64,000 nt of DNA from Rhodophyticola porphyridii (GTDB lineage: Bacteria > Pseudomonadota > Alphaproteobacteria > Rhodobacterales > Rhodobacteraceae), in the NCBI RefSeq assembly GCF_003688285.1, contig NZ_RCNT01000006.1, positions 62,001 through 126,000 on the forward strand, read 5' to 3'. Position 1 is the stretch's first letter. Every line of letters begins with the position of its first letter. The position numbers were made by a program, and so were the translations under genes. Below are positions 34,645-43,354 of this stretch, in pieces. The notes under the pieces were generated by a model. It saw only the letters and a program-made list of their open reading frames with translations. It did no database searches and was not told the origin of the DNA.

Positions 34645-36369
34645 TTATTCCGCTGCCACCTGCGCCGCATCCTCGCTGCGCAGATCCTTCCGCAGGATCT
34701 TGCCCACATTCGATTTCGGCAGATCGTCCCGGAACTCCACCTGCTTGGGCACCTTGTAGGGGGTCAGGTGTTCCTTGCAGTAGGCGCGGACGGCCTCCGG
34801 TGTCAGGCTCTGGTCGCGCTTGACGATGAAAGCCTTGACCGCCTCGCCGGAGGCGTCGTCGGGCACACCGATCACGGCGGCCTCCAGAATGCCCGGATGG
34901 CCTGCTAGGCAATCCTCGATCTCGTTGGGATAGACATTGAAGCCAGAGACGACGACCATGTCTTTCTTGCGGTCGACGATCCGGAAAAAACCATCCTCAT
35001 CCATGACCGCGATATCGCCGGTCAGAAACCAGCCGTCGCGCATGGATTTCGCGGTTTCCTCGGGCTTGTTCCAATAGCCCCGCATCACTTGCGGGCCCTT
35101 TGCGGCAAGCTCTCCGGCCTCGCCGTGCGGCACCGGGTTTCCCTCCTCGTCCAGACAGATGACCTCGGTCGAGGGGACCGGTACGCCGATGGAATTGGGC
35201 CGCGCCTTTCCAAGCGGGTTGAAGGTGAGAACGGGCGAGGTTTCGGTCAGCCCGTAGCCCTGTATCACGGGTTTTCCGGTGATCTCCTCCCACCGCTCGG
35301 CCACGGCGGTCTGCAAGGCCATACCCCCGGCGGAGGCGAATTTCAGATGCCTGGGCGGGCTGTCGGTGAACCAGATCTCGTTGGTCAGACCGTTGAACAG
35401 CGTGTTCACCCCGCTGATCCAGGTCACCTTGTAATTCTCGAAGGCGCGTTTCAGGTTCGACAGGGGCCGCGGGTTCGGGATCAGGATGTTGCGGCCGCCC
35501 AGCCAGTAGAACCCCAGGAGGTTCACCGTAAACGCAAAGATATGATACATCGGCAACGCGGTCAGAGCGACTTCCTTGCCTTTCTCAACATGCCCGTGAA
35601 GCAGCTCGAAGGTCTGCTCCATATTCATGATCAGGTTACGGTGAGACAGCATCGCGCCCTTCGACACGCCGGTCGTCCCGCCGGTGTATTGCAGGACGGC
35701 CGTGTCGTCGGGCGACATTTCGGAATGGTAGGGTTCCACCTCGATATTGTCGGTATGCTGTTTGTGCCGCCCCGCCGCGATGGCATCGGGCAGGCGGATA
35801 TGGGCAAGCTCGATCGGTTTGATCGTCCGGTCCCAGTATTTCTGCACGAGCCCGACAATCCCGCGCGGCATCGCGGGAAGAAACTCCGCCACGCGGGTCA
35901 CGATGATGTTCGGGATCGGATGGCCGCGGGTCGCCCGGGGCAGCTTGTCGGCGAACATGTCGACGATGATCAGCGCGTGCGGCTCGGCATCCTCGAACTG
36001 CTTGGCCATCTCTTCGGCGGTGTAAAGCGGGTTGACGTTGACCAACACGCAGCCCGCCTTCAGCACCGCGAATGCGGCAATCGGAAAGGACAGCCCGTTT
36101 GGCAGTTGCACTGCCACCCGGTCGCCCTGTTCAAGCCCCGCGATCTCGCGCAGATACACGGCAAGCGCGTCCGACATCTCGTCGACCTGCGCATAGCTGA
36201 GCGTGCCATTCATCCCGTTCGGCAGACATGCGGTGAAGGCCGGGGCCTTGCCATAGACCGAGGCGACCGAACTGACCATGTCGCCGATGCTGCGATAGGA
36301 CAGGTTGTCGATTTCCCGTCTGGCGGACGGGCCGTAAAAGGCCGTCCATGGATGATCGTCGCGCGACAT
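34645..36369 (-). CDS. fadD: Long-chain fatty-acid--CoA ligase
   Basis: A 574-residue AMP-forming acyl-CoA synthetase. The P-loop-like motif is YTGGTTGVSKGAMLSH, followed by QGYGLTETSPV, DGWFLTGDIAVMDEDGFF and the C-terminal hinge with the catalytic Lys in SNVGKILRKDLR. Length and order match FadD. GGGAGG lies 5 bases before the ATG at 36369; an upstream in-frame start adds only a short unlikely peptide. It is the first gene of a pair with the symporter-like gene and stands divergent from the glycan cluster. Exact chain-length preference is unknown, and symbol assignment rests on overall similarity. Confidence 0.9.
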   Translation of the reverse strand: MSRDDHPWTAFYGPSARREIDNLSYRSIGDMVSSVASVYGKAPAFTACLPNGMNGTLSYAQVDEMSDALAVYLREIAGLEQGDRVAVQLPNGLSFPIAAFAVLKAGCVLVNVNPLYTAEEMAKQFEDAEPHALIIVDMFADKLPRATRGHPIPNIIVTRVAEFLPAMPRGIVGLVQKYWDRTIKPIELAHIRLPDAIAAGRHKQHTDNIEVEPYHSEMSPDDTAVLQYTGGTTGVSKGAMLSHRNLIMNMEQTFELLHGHVEKGKEVALTALPMYHIFAFTVNLLGFYWLGGRNILIPNPRPLSNLKRAFENYKVTWISGVNTLFNGLTNEIWFTDSPPRHLKFASAGGMALQTAVAERWEEITGKPVIQGYGLTETSPVLTFNPLGKARPNSIGVPVPSTEVICLDEEGNPVPHGEAGELAAKGPQVMRGYWNKPEETAKSMRDGWFLTGDIAVMDEDGFFRIVDRKKDMVVVSGFNVYPNEIEDCLAGHPGILEAAVIGVPDDASGEAVKAFIVKRDQSLTPEAVRAYCKEHLTPYKVPKQVEFRDDLPKSNVGKILRKDLRSEDAAQVAAE

Positions 36370-36684
36370 GGTTCCTCCCAATTCTCCCGCAGGCAGGTTA
36401 GCGTCTTCCACGTGTGTGGGAAGCGGCAATGCAGATGTGACGCAAGGTCAGTTTCTATACATACAATAGGTTTTTGCTATGGATGGAAGCGACGCGCGCC
36501 GGCAGCGGCAGTCATGTGGACAGCCGAACTCAGGTTGCACCCCGGTCGCCGAGATTGACCTGCACCACGGACTATGCGACGTGATCGCAGGCAACGGGGC
36601 CGTCGATCCGGCGTCTTTTCGCCGCAAACCGGTCGGCCGCCCGAGAGCCGACCCAAGGGCACCGGGGCCGATGAGCATCAGCGC
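36370..36684. other. Divergent intergenic region before the glycan cluster
   Basis: About 315 bases between the ligase gene and the first transferase gene. The stretch 36451-36480 is AT-rich (TATACATACAATAGG) and could hold a promoter. A 69-codon frame at 36479-36688 ends in a GTGA overlap with the chosen GTG start, but its product looks random, so I do not call it a gene. Confidence 0.4.
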
Positions 36685-38490
36685 GTGAAACATCTCAAAC
36701 CGCACAGCACACACGGCACGGTCATGGCCGTCTCGATGATGAAGGACGAAGCGCCGTTCCTGCTGGAATGGGTCGCCCATCATCTCGCGGTCGGGTTCAC
36801 CGATATCCTCGTCTACACCAATGATTGCAGCGACGGCACAGTGGAGATGCTGGAGCGGCTGGAAGAGTTGGGCCTGGGATATCACCGGCCGAACACGATC
36901 CCCGAGGGCGTCAAGCCGCAGCCCAGTGCGTTGAAGCATGCGCAGAACGAACCGCTGGTGCGCCGGTCGGACTGGCTGATGGTTTTCGATGCCGACGAGT
37001 TTCTTTGCATCAACCACCCGTCGGGCACGCTTGAGGGGCTGCTGGACGACACGGTCGCACGCGATGCCAACGGCGTCGTGGTGACATGGCGCATTTTCGG
37101 CTCGGCGGGCATTATCGACTGGTCCCGCGCGCCGGTGACCGAGCAATACACCCGCGCCGCGCCGCCGCTCTGGAACAAGGGCTGGGGCGTCAAGACTTTG
37201 TTCAAGTTCGACCCGCAATACTGGAAGCTCGGCATTCACCGCCCGTCGATCAAGAACAAACATCTGGAAACCGGCTTTCCTGACACCGTGCGGTGGCTGA
37301 ACGGCTCGGGCCAGCCGATGGAGGATTACTTCCGGTTTCGCGGCTGGCGCTCGATCCGGCGCACGCTCGGCTACGACTGGGCGCAGATGAACCACTATGC
37401 GGTGAAATCCGTGGACAGCTACGCGGTGCGCAAGTTCCGCGGCAATGTGAACAACAAGAAGGATAAGTACAACGCCGATTACTGGGCGCTTCAGGATCGC
37501 AACGAGGTCGAGGATCGGGCGATCCTGCGCCACGCTGAAAAGCGTGCCGCGATCATGGCCGAACTTCTGACCGATCCCATCCTGAACGATCTGCACGAGA
37601 CCGCGCTGGCGCGGATCGAGGCCCGGCTGGACGACTACCGGCAGACCGATGCCTATGCAGAGCTAAAATCTAGCCTGATCGAGGCGGGAAAACTGCCGAT
37701 CACAAGGGTCGAGGCGAAACCGCCCCAGGCGCGCGACCCGGCCAAGATCGCCGCGCTGATGTCGCGGGTGGAACAGACCGCCGCCAACAGACCGGTGGCC
37801 GAGCGGCGGACCGATACCGTCGCGGGCTGGGCCGCCGAAGACGGTGATCCCTATGTGCGGGGCGATATCGACCTGTCGGGGGAGGTGCGCGTGGACTGGG
37901 TGGCCAACCACGACATCGCCCTGCCGGCGGATCCGCGCGTCTTCGCGCCCGAGACGTTGAACGCGGTGCTGAGCGGCCGGTTCGAGCGGCGCCACGCGCG
38001 CAATATCCTGCGCTATCTGGAAGGCTGCGCCCGGGTGCTGGACATCGGCACCGGTGTCGCCTTCATGCCTGTGCGCGCCTGTCTGGAAAGGCCCGATCTG
38101 ACCGTGATGGCGCAGGACAGCCGCGCGCCGCTGATCCACATCGCCCGAGAGATCGCGGCGAAAAACGGCTTGGCGGATACATCCCGCCTGAAACTCACCG
38201 ATGGTCCGTTGCGCTTTGCCTCTGACGGGGCGGGGCAGGCCAGCGGTCTGGTGGCCTATCTTCGCGATTTCCGGCCCGATTGCCTGCGCCTGTCCCCGCC
38301 GCTTCAGATCACACCCGACATGCTGGCGACGGTGGAGATGGGCACGGTGAACCGCGTGCTTCTGCCATTCGTGGGGGAGGAGGACGCCCGCGCGCTTCGG
38401 GAGCGGTTCACCCCGGCCCTCGCGGCCCATGGCCTTTCGGAAACGCCGGATCGGGAGACCAGCGGCTCGCTGCAATTCGACCGGCGCTGA
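36685..38490 (+). CDS. GT2-like glycosyltransferase fused to a methyltransferase-like domain
   Basis: A protein of about 601 residues with two parts. The N-terminal part is a Glyco_tranf_2_4-type transferase: SMMKDEAPFLLEWVAHHLAVGF, YTNDCSDGT, and the metal-binding DADEF near residue 102. Residues 103-330 share segments such as KGWGVKTLFKF, LGIHRP, MNHYAVKSVDSYAV and RGNVNNKKDKY with the transferase at 47.5 kb, so the two are paralogues. After a Pro/Ala linker, the C-terminal part (from about residue 430) has RVLDIGTGVAFMP near residue 453, resembling a SAM-binding motif I, and a LVAYLRDFRPDCLRL segment. The GTG at 36685 is my choice because it keeps the first strand; an ATG at 36724 is the alternative. 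Confidence 0.8.
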   Translation: MKHLKPHSTHGTVMAVSMMKDEAPFLLEWVAHHLAVGFTDILVYTNDCSDGTVEMLERLEELGLGYHRPNTIPEGVKPQPSALKHAQNEPLVRRSDWLMVFDADEFLCINHPSGTLEGLLDDTVARDANGVVVTWRIFGSAGIIDWSRAPVTEQYTRAAPPLWNKGWGVKTLFKFDPQYWKLGIHRPSIKNKHLETGFPDTVRWLNGSGQPMEDYFRFRGWRSIRRTLGYDWAQMNHYAVKSVDSYAVRKFRGNVNNKKDKYNADYWALQDRNEVEDRAILRHAEKRAAIMAELLTDPILNDLHETALARIEARLDDYRQTDAYAELKSSLIEAGKLPITRVEAKPPQARDPAKIAALMSRVEQTAANRPVAERRTDTVAGWAAEDGDPYVRGDIDLSGEVRVDWVANHDIALPADPRVFAPETLNAVLSGRFERRHARNILRYLEGCARVLDIGTGVAFMPVRACLERPDLTVMAQDSRAPLIHIAREIAAKNGLADTSRLKLTDGPLRFASDGAGQASGLVAYLRDFRPDCLRLSPPLQITPDMLATVEMGTVNRVLLPFVGEEDARALRERFTPALAAHGLSETPDRETSGSLQFDRR

Positions 38491-38648
38491 GCCGCGGCGC
38501 CGACATCCATGTCGGAGGACCGCTTGCACCTAGTCTGCGCAATCCGGATGTCATAACGTGTTTCAGGGGCACACGCGGGACGTGCGCTTCGGATCGGGCT
38601 GGATGAACGGCGCCCGGTCTGTCCGACGGTAGACAAGGGGGGGCGCTG

Positions 38649-40136
38649 GTGGCGCGCAAGACGACGAAGAATGATCCGGCAGAAGGCGCCGCCGCCGGGC
38701 ACGGTGTGCTGGTCCGCGCCGCCAATGGCGATGTCATCCGTTACGACCCGAGCGGGCTTGTCATGCGACTGTCGGACAAGGTGATCGACGATATCGCCCT
38801 GCGTCTGGGCACATCCCCCGCGGGGCAGGCACAGGCGCCGGCGGGCCAGGCCCCCGCCGTGACGCGGGCCGATCCGCATGAGCTTCTGGAAGGGATCGAC
38901 GCATGGGACGCGCGCATTGACGGCGATTGGCTGATCTTCGCGGCGCGGCTTGCCGGGCGTCAGGGGATCCGCACCTTTCGGCGGCCGCTCTCCGGCGGGG
39001 ATATCATCGCCGATGCGCCGGGGCCGCTTTACGGCGTGCTGGCCATTGGCGGGCCGCGCGCGGCGCTGGCGACGCCCGGTGGCAGCGAGTTTCCGCAGCA
39101 TGTCCTCGCGCCCGCCGACGATATCGGCGCGGTCGGGCATGCCGGGGTGGAGCGCGCGGGCACCCATGACCGCCTGGAGCATCTGCGCGAGATGACCCAT
39201 GAGGCGCTTGTGGCCGAAACGCTGCTGGGCTGGCAACTGGAGAAGTTCGAGGCGCTGCCGCTGTTTCTGACCCGCGCGGAGACCGACAGCTCCGCCACCA
39301 GTGCCGATCTGGCCACTGGGCGAGCCTACAAGAACCTGATCACGGCGGCGGCGAACCTGTCGCGGGCGGCGGCGGCTCTTGGCAAACGGGCGAAGATTCT
39401 CGCCATTCACCTGGATTTCGCGCTTGAGGATATGTCGGGCTCGGCGGCGGCCTATCGGGACGGCATTCTGGCCCTGATGGCGCAGACCGAAAGGGACCTG
39501 GGACAACTCGGGTTCGACAAGCCGCTTTTCGTGGCCCGGTTCGAAAGCGGCGGGCCCGAGGTGGCGACCGAGGCTGCGATCGAAGGGCAGTGGGAGCTGA
39601 TCTGGAACCACGCGGATCATCGTCTGATCTTCTCCGCCCCGGGCTACATGTTCGCCCAGGACGACCACGACCGCCCGACCGAAGCGGCGCGGCGCGAGAT
39701 GGCGGAGATGACCGCCGCCGCCATCTCCGCGGCCGATGACTGGCGATGCCCCACCTTCCATCTGGCCGAGCGGTTGAGCCAGGAGGGCGGCAGCATCATC
39801 CGTGTCGTGGCCCAGGCGGCCGGTGATCTGGTGATCGACAAGGACGACCCGTTTCGTGTGGGCAAGACCGCGGGCTTCACGCTCATGGGCGCGGATAACG
39901 GGGCCAGGGTGACGACGGTGAAGATCGATCCGGGCGATCCCAAATCCCTTCTTCTGGAGTGTTCCAAAGCGCCGGAGGGTGCCGAGTTGCGGGTGGCTTA
40001 TGCGTTCGGTGCCGGTGATCGCGGCTGCGGCTCGGTGCGCGATGACTGGCAGATGCAGGGTGCCACGGGCCGCGGCCTGCACCGCTGGGCCCTGCCGTGT
40101 CTGTTGCCGGTACGCGACGGAGATGGCGATGCTTGA
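38649..40136 (+). CDS. Unknown 495-residue protein with possible SGNH-hydrolase-like core
   Basis: The product has no signal peptide and I recognise no firm family. The middle resembles the sialate-O-acetylesterase type of SGNH hydrolases: a strand and loop (AKILAIHLDFALEDMSGSAAAYRDGI), a helix and strand (GFDKPLFVARFESG), and an Asp-Asp-His segment (FAQDDHDRPTEAARREM) where such enzymes carry the catalytic Asp-x-x-His or similar. A clear nucleophilic Ser block was not found, so catalysis is doubtful. The N-terminus repeats Ala/Gln/Pro (AGQAQAPAGQAPA). The C-terminal domain looks like a beta sandwich. It overlaps the next gene by 8 bases and probably works with it on a glycan. The GTG just upstream of 38649 region was not adopted; the start codon used is the non-ATG at 38649. 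Confidence 0.6.
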   Translation: MARKTTKNDPAEGAAAGHGVLVRAANGDVIRYDPSGLVMRLSDKVIDDIALRLGTSPAGQAQAPAGQAPAVTRADPHELLEGIDAWDARIDGDWLIFAARLAGRQGIRTFRRPLSGGDIIADAPGPLYGVLAIGGPRAALATPGGSEFPQHVLAPADDIGAVGHAGVERAGTHDRLEHLREMTHEALVAETLLGWQLEKFEALPLFLTRAETDSSATSADLATGRAYKNLITAAANLSRAAAALGKRAKILAIHLDFALEDMSGSAAAYRDGILALMAQTERDLGQLGFDKPLFVARFESGGPEVATEAAIEGQWELIWNHADHRLIFSAPGYMFAQDDHDRPTEAARREMAEMTAAAISAADDWRCPTFHLAERLSQEGGSIIRVVAQAAGDLVIDKDDPFRVGKTAGFTLMGADNGARVTTVKIDPGDPKSLLLECSKAPEGAELRVAYAFGAGDRGCGSVRDDWQMQGATGRGLHRWALPCLLPVRDGDGDA

Positions 40137-40908
40137 ACTGGACATGGATCTGCCCCCCGGCGTGCGGGCCGACGCCGCCCGGCCCCTTCTGCGCGAGCAG
40201 ATGGCCGATGCGGGCGCGCTCTGGCTGGAAGGTCTGCGCGAGGCGTTCGCAACCGACGCTGAGACCGGGGCGGTCACGGAATGGCGCGACAGTATCTGCG
40301 GCTGTGTCGCCCACCCGACCGAGCCCAGTATCGGGCATACCCTTCTTTCGGAGGCCGACGGCTTGTCCGGCCTTGCTTTGCGGGCGGGCACCCATTGCGG
40401 GCTGGTGGTCGACAAGGTGGATCCGGACCCTGCGGGCTGGAGCATGGCGGTGATCTACCTGCCGCCCGAGACGGGCGGGGCGCGCACGCTTCTGACCCTG
40501 AACGCCGGCAGCGGGGACGGCCGGTCGGCCACATATCTTTTCCTGTCCGATGACGGCGACAGGTTTACCGTGAAGGGGACCGGCGGCGCGCTTGAACTCA
40601 CCGCCCCTGTCGAGGGTCCGCGAAGTCGGCCACGGCTCGCAACGGTCACCCAGCGCGGATCGGAACTGGCGTTTCAGGAAAACGGCGGCGCGATCCACAG
40701 TGTCGTCGGAAGCGATGCGGCCATGTCGGGCAACGCCGATCTGTTCATCGGCTGTCGCAGTCACCGGCCCGGACTGCTGAAGACGCTTGGCGCATCAGTG
40801 ATCCTTGAGGTGCTGTTCTGGCGCGATCACACGCTCCTGCTGCCGCGCAAAGAGGCCGACCGCGCCCAGCACATGGCGCTTCGGCGCTACATGCTCTGGG
40901 GGCACTGA
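40129..40908 (+). CDS. Unknown protein with lectin-fold (LamG-like) domain
   Basis: A 259-residue protein. The N-terminal third is helical (RPLLREQMADAGALWLEGLREAF). The remainder looks like a concanavalin A/laminin-G-type jelly roll: repeated short strands (SMAVIYLPPET, TLLTLNAG, TYLFLSDDGDRFTVKG, RLATVTQRGSELAF), and the closing ADLFIGCRSHRPGLLKTLGASVILEVLFWRDHTLL matches the family's usual last strands. Such domains bind carbohydrate. There is no signal peptide. The ATG at 40129 has GGAG 6 bases upstream and overlaps the preceding gene by 8 bases, so the two are coupled. The sulfatase-RTX gene follows after 3 bases. Confidence 0.6.
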   Translation: MLELDMDLPPGVRADAARPLLREQMADAGALWLEGLREAFATDAETGAVTEWRDSICGCVAHPTEPSIGHTLLSEADGLSGLALRAGTHCGLVVDKVDPDPAGWSMAVIYLPPETGGARTLLTLNAGSGDGRSATYLFLSDDGDRFTVKGTGGALELTAPVEGPRSRPRLATVTQRGSELAFQENGGAIHSVVGSDAAMSGNADLFIGCRSHRPGLLKTLGASVILEVLFWRDHTLLLPRKEADRAQHMALRRYMLWGH

Positions 40909-40911
40909 GCC

Positions 40912-43215
40912 ATGGCGGGGTTCACGCCTGAGACGGTGGAAGGCGGCAATATCTGCGTCATCTGGGTCGATGACATGATCGACATGTTCACCTGGCGCGA
41001 TACCTTCGGCATCCGCATCGAGACCCCTAATCTGGACCGGTTCATGCGCCGCGGCGCGCGCTTCACCAATGCCTATGCGACGGTGCCGCTCTGCGCGCCC
41101 TGCCGGGCGGAACTGGCCACGGGGCTGGCCCCGTTCCGCACCGGGCTGGTCGATCTCAACCGGTTCTGGCGTGATGTCTTTCCGCCCGAAAAGGCCTGGG
41201 CCTATGACCTGCGGAGGGCGGGCTTCTTCACCTTCACCACGGGCAAGGTGGATGCAAATTACCGGCCCATGCCCGAAGAGTATCGGCGGATGCTGTTCCA
41301 CCGGGATATGGAGGCATCCGATCGGGGCCGCAGGCGCGGCGTCAAGACCTATTCTGAACGCGGGCCGGGCATCAAGGGCGTGAACCACCCCGATGATGAC
41401 GGCAGCCAGGATGACCGGTTCTACGACCACAGCGTGGCGCAGAACGCGATCGATTTCCTGGCCGAGGCGGACCCCTCGCGGCGCCACCTGTTGCAGCTTG
41501 GTTTCAAGCATCCGCACTACAACCTGATCTGTCCGGACCGGTTCTATCAGATGTATGACCCGGCCCGGATCCGCTGGCCGAGCATCGCCGCCGAAGAGGA
41601 TTATCACGGGCCGCAGCCTGGTTTCGCGGTGTATGAGGCGGCCTATATCGCCAATGGCCAGTGGACCCCGGAAAAGGCGGGGGACGAGGCCTGGCGGCAG
41701 GTCGTTCGCGCCTATTTCGCCGCGATCAGCCATGTGGATCACGAGATCGGCCGTTTCCTCGACGCGTTGGAGGCTTCGCCGCTGGGGCAGAACACGACCG
41801 TGGTTTTTCTGTCCGACAACGGCTTCAATCTGGGCAATCACGACAGTTTCCACAAGATGAGCCAATGGGACAGCGCGGCCCATATTCCGCTGGCCGTCTG
41901 GCACGCGGGGATGGAGACGGGGCGCGAGATCGACCTGCCGGTCTCGCTTCACAATATCCCGAAAACCATCATGCAGCTTGCGGGCCTGCCGCCGCGGCCG
42001 GACTGGATCTCGGGCCAGAGCCTGCTGCCGCTTCTGGATGACGGGTTTGGCGTGTTCGACGAGAGCAAATCGCCCGTCACCTGTGTCTTCGGCACCCTGT
42101 CGGTACGCCCCTCGGTGGAAGGGTACCGGCACCTGCGGTATTTCCGCTACCCCAACGGGGAAGAGCATGTCTACGACATCGAGACCGATCCGGGCGAGAC
42201 CACCAATCTGATCGACAGCGCCCCGGTCGACTTCCTGCGCGAGGCGCTGGTGACCGGCGCACTGGAGTTGGGGCTCGACATGCGTGGCTATGAAAACCCC
42301 GCAAGCGGGGTGAACGCGATGATGGCGGTGGATGGCAGCGTCATCCTGGCCGGTGGGCGGGCGAACAACGATTACTGGGCCTATGGCGCGGATGCCGAGA
42401 AGATCCGGGAGGAGAAGGATGGCGGCACCGACACGCTATGGTACATGGCCGGCCCCGACGATTACGTGCTGCATTGCCCCCCGCATGTCGAAAAGATCCG
42501 CATCGCCACCGTGGTCGCCCGGCAGGAGGGCGATGGCAAGACCGGCAAGACCCTGAAGATCGTGGCCCATCCCGAAAGCCCGATCGAGTTCGAAACCTCC
42601 GAACGGGTGGAGGTGAATGTGCGCGGGTCCGATGGCGACGACATTATGCTTGGCCCCAAGCACGGGCAGGCCGAGTTCTACGGCGGGGCAGGAAACGACC
42701 TGCTGATCGCGCAGGCCAAGCAATCCAACCGCCGGCATGCGTTCTATGGCGAGGCCGGCAATGACACCCTGCGCGGCGGGCCGGGCAATGATACGCTGGA
42801 TGGCGGCACCGGAGACGATGAAATCCACGGGTTCACCGGTCGCAACCGAATTTTCGGCGGGCACGGGAATGACCGGATCTACGATGGTGACGGCGCGTCG
42901 CGGATCGATACGGGGCCGGGGCGCAATCTGGTGGTTCTGGGCGCCGGGGATGACGAGGTGCTGGTCGGAACCGGGGTCAATCATATCGACCCGGGCGAGG
43001 GGGCCGTAACCTTCAGGATCGCCTATGGCGGCGTGACCGTCATCGAGAAATGGCAGGCCGAGCAGACCTATGACCTGAGCCGCTGGCCCGGACCGCCCCG
43101 GATCACCGCGCGTGGCGACGCGATCCGCCTGCGGCTGGGTCTGAGCATCGTCGATCTTCATGGCGCCCCCGATCCTGCCGCGGTCGAGACGCAGTTGCGG
43201 CTGCCATCCACCTAG
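40912..43215 (+). CDS. Sulfatase fused to C-terminal RTX calcium-binding repeats
   Basis: A 767-residue protein. The first 450 residues are a type I sulfatase: metal-binding VIWVDDM (Asp20-21), the formylglycine motif CAPCRAELATG with nucleophile Cys61, SDNGFNLGNHDSFHK near residues 301-315, and FYDHSVAQNAIDFL. From about residue 570 to 680 lie RTX nonapeptides (GGAGNDLLI, GEAGNDTLRGGPGNDTLDGG, GGHGNDRIYDGDG), which bind Ca2+ and usually mark type I secretion, followed by a beta-rich tail. No N-terminal signal is present, as expected for that route. It follows the lectin-fold gene by 3 bases. An anaerobic sulfatase maturase is not in the window, so the Cys would need the oxygen-dependent or another activating enzyme. 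Confidence 0.88.
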   Translation: MAGFTPETVEGGNICVIWVDDMIDMFTWRDTFGIRIETPNLDRFMRRGARFTNAYATVPLCAPCRAELATGLAPFRTGLVDLNRFWRDVFPPEKAWAYDLRRAGFFTFTTGKVDANYRPMPEEYRRMLFHRDMEASDRGRRRGVKTYSERGPGIKGVNHPDDDGSQDDRFYDHSVAQNAIDFLAEADPSRRHLLQLGFKHPHYNLICPDRFYQMYDPARIRWPSIAAEEDYHGPQPGFAVYEAAYIANGQWTPEKAGDEAWRQVVRAYFAAISHVDHEIGRFLDALEASPLGQNTTVVFLSDNGFNLGNHDSFHKMSQWDSAAHIPLAVWHAGMETGREIDLPVSLHNIPKTIMQLAGLPPRPDWISGQSLLPLLDDGFGVFDESKSPVTCVFGTLSVRPSVEGYRHLRYFRYPNGEEHVYDIETDPGETTNLIDSAPVDFLREALVTGALELGLDMRGYENPASGVNAMMAVDGSVILAGGRANNDYWAYGADAEKIREEKDGGTDTLWYMAGPDDYVLHCPPHVEKIRIATVVARQEGDGKTGKTLKIVAHPESPIEFETSERVEVNVRGSDGDDIMLGPKHGQAEFYGGAGNDLLIAQAKQSNRRHAFYGEAGNDTLRGGPGNDTLDGGTGDDEIHGFTGRNRIFGGHGNDRIYDGDGASRIDTGPGRNLVVLGAGDDEVLVGTGVNHIDPGEGAVTFRIAYGGVTVIEKWQAEQTYDLSRWPGPPRITARGDAIRLRLGLSIVDLHGAPDPAAVETQLRLPST

Positions 43216-43251
43216 CCGGGGCTTTGCGAAACCGCCACACTGGCCCCGGCT
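43214..43251 (+). terminator. Hairpin after the sulfatase gene
   Basis: AGCCGGGGC and GCCCCGGCT are perfectly complementary 9-base arms separated by 20 bases, starting at the sulfatase stop codon. The T tract is poor (TTTCC), so it may attenuate instead of terminate. Confidence 0.4.
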
Positions 43252-43354
43252 TTCCCCGGTTAACCGCAAAAGCCTTTGCCACTGGCCGTGAAATCCCGGA
43301 AAACAGTAAAAAGAGCAGATCGAACCATATCATAACGCAAAGAAGGTTCTTCCC

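Noticed and set aside
36479..36688. 69-codon frame ending in a GTGA overlap with the first transferase gene
   Set aside because: The overlap is suggestive, but the product has no domain or hydrophobic pattern and the upstream site is weak.
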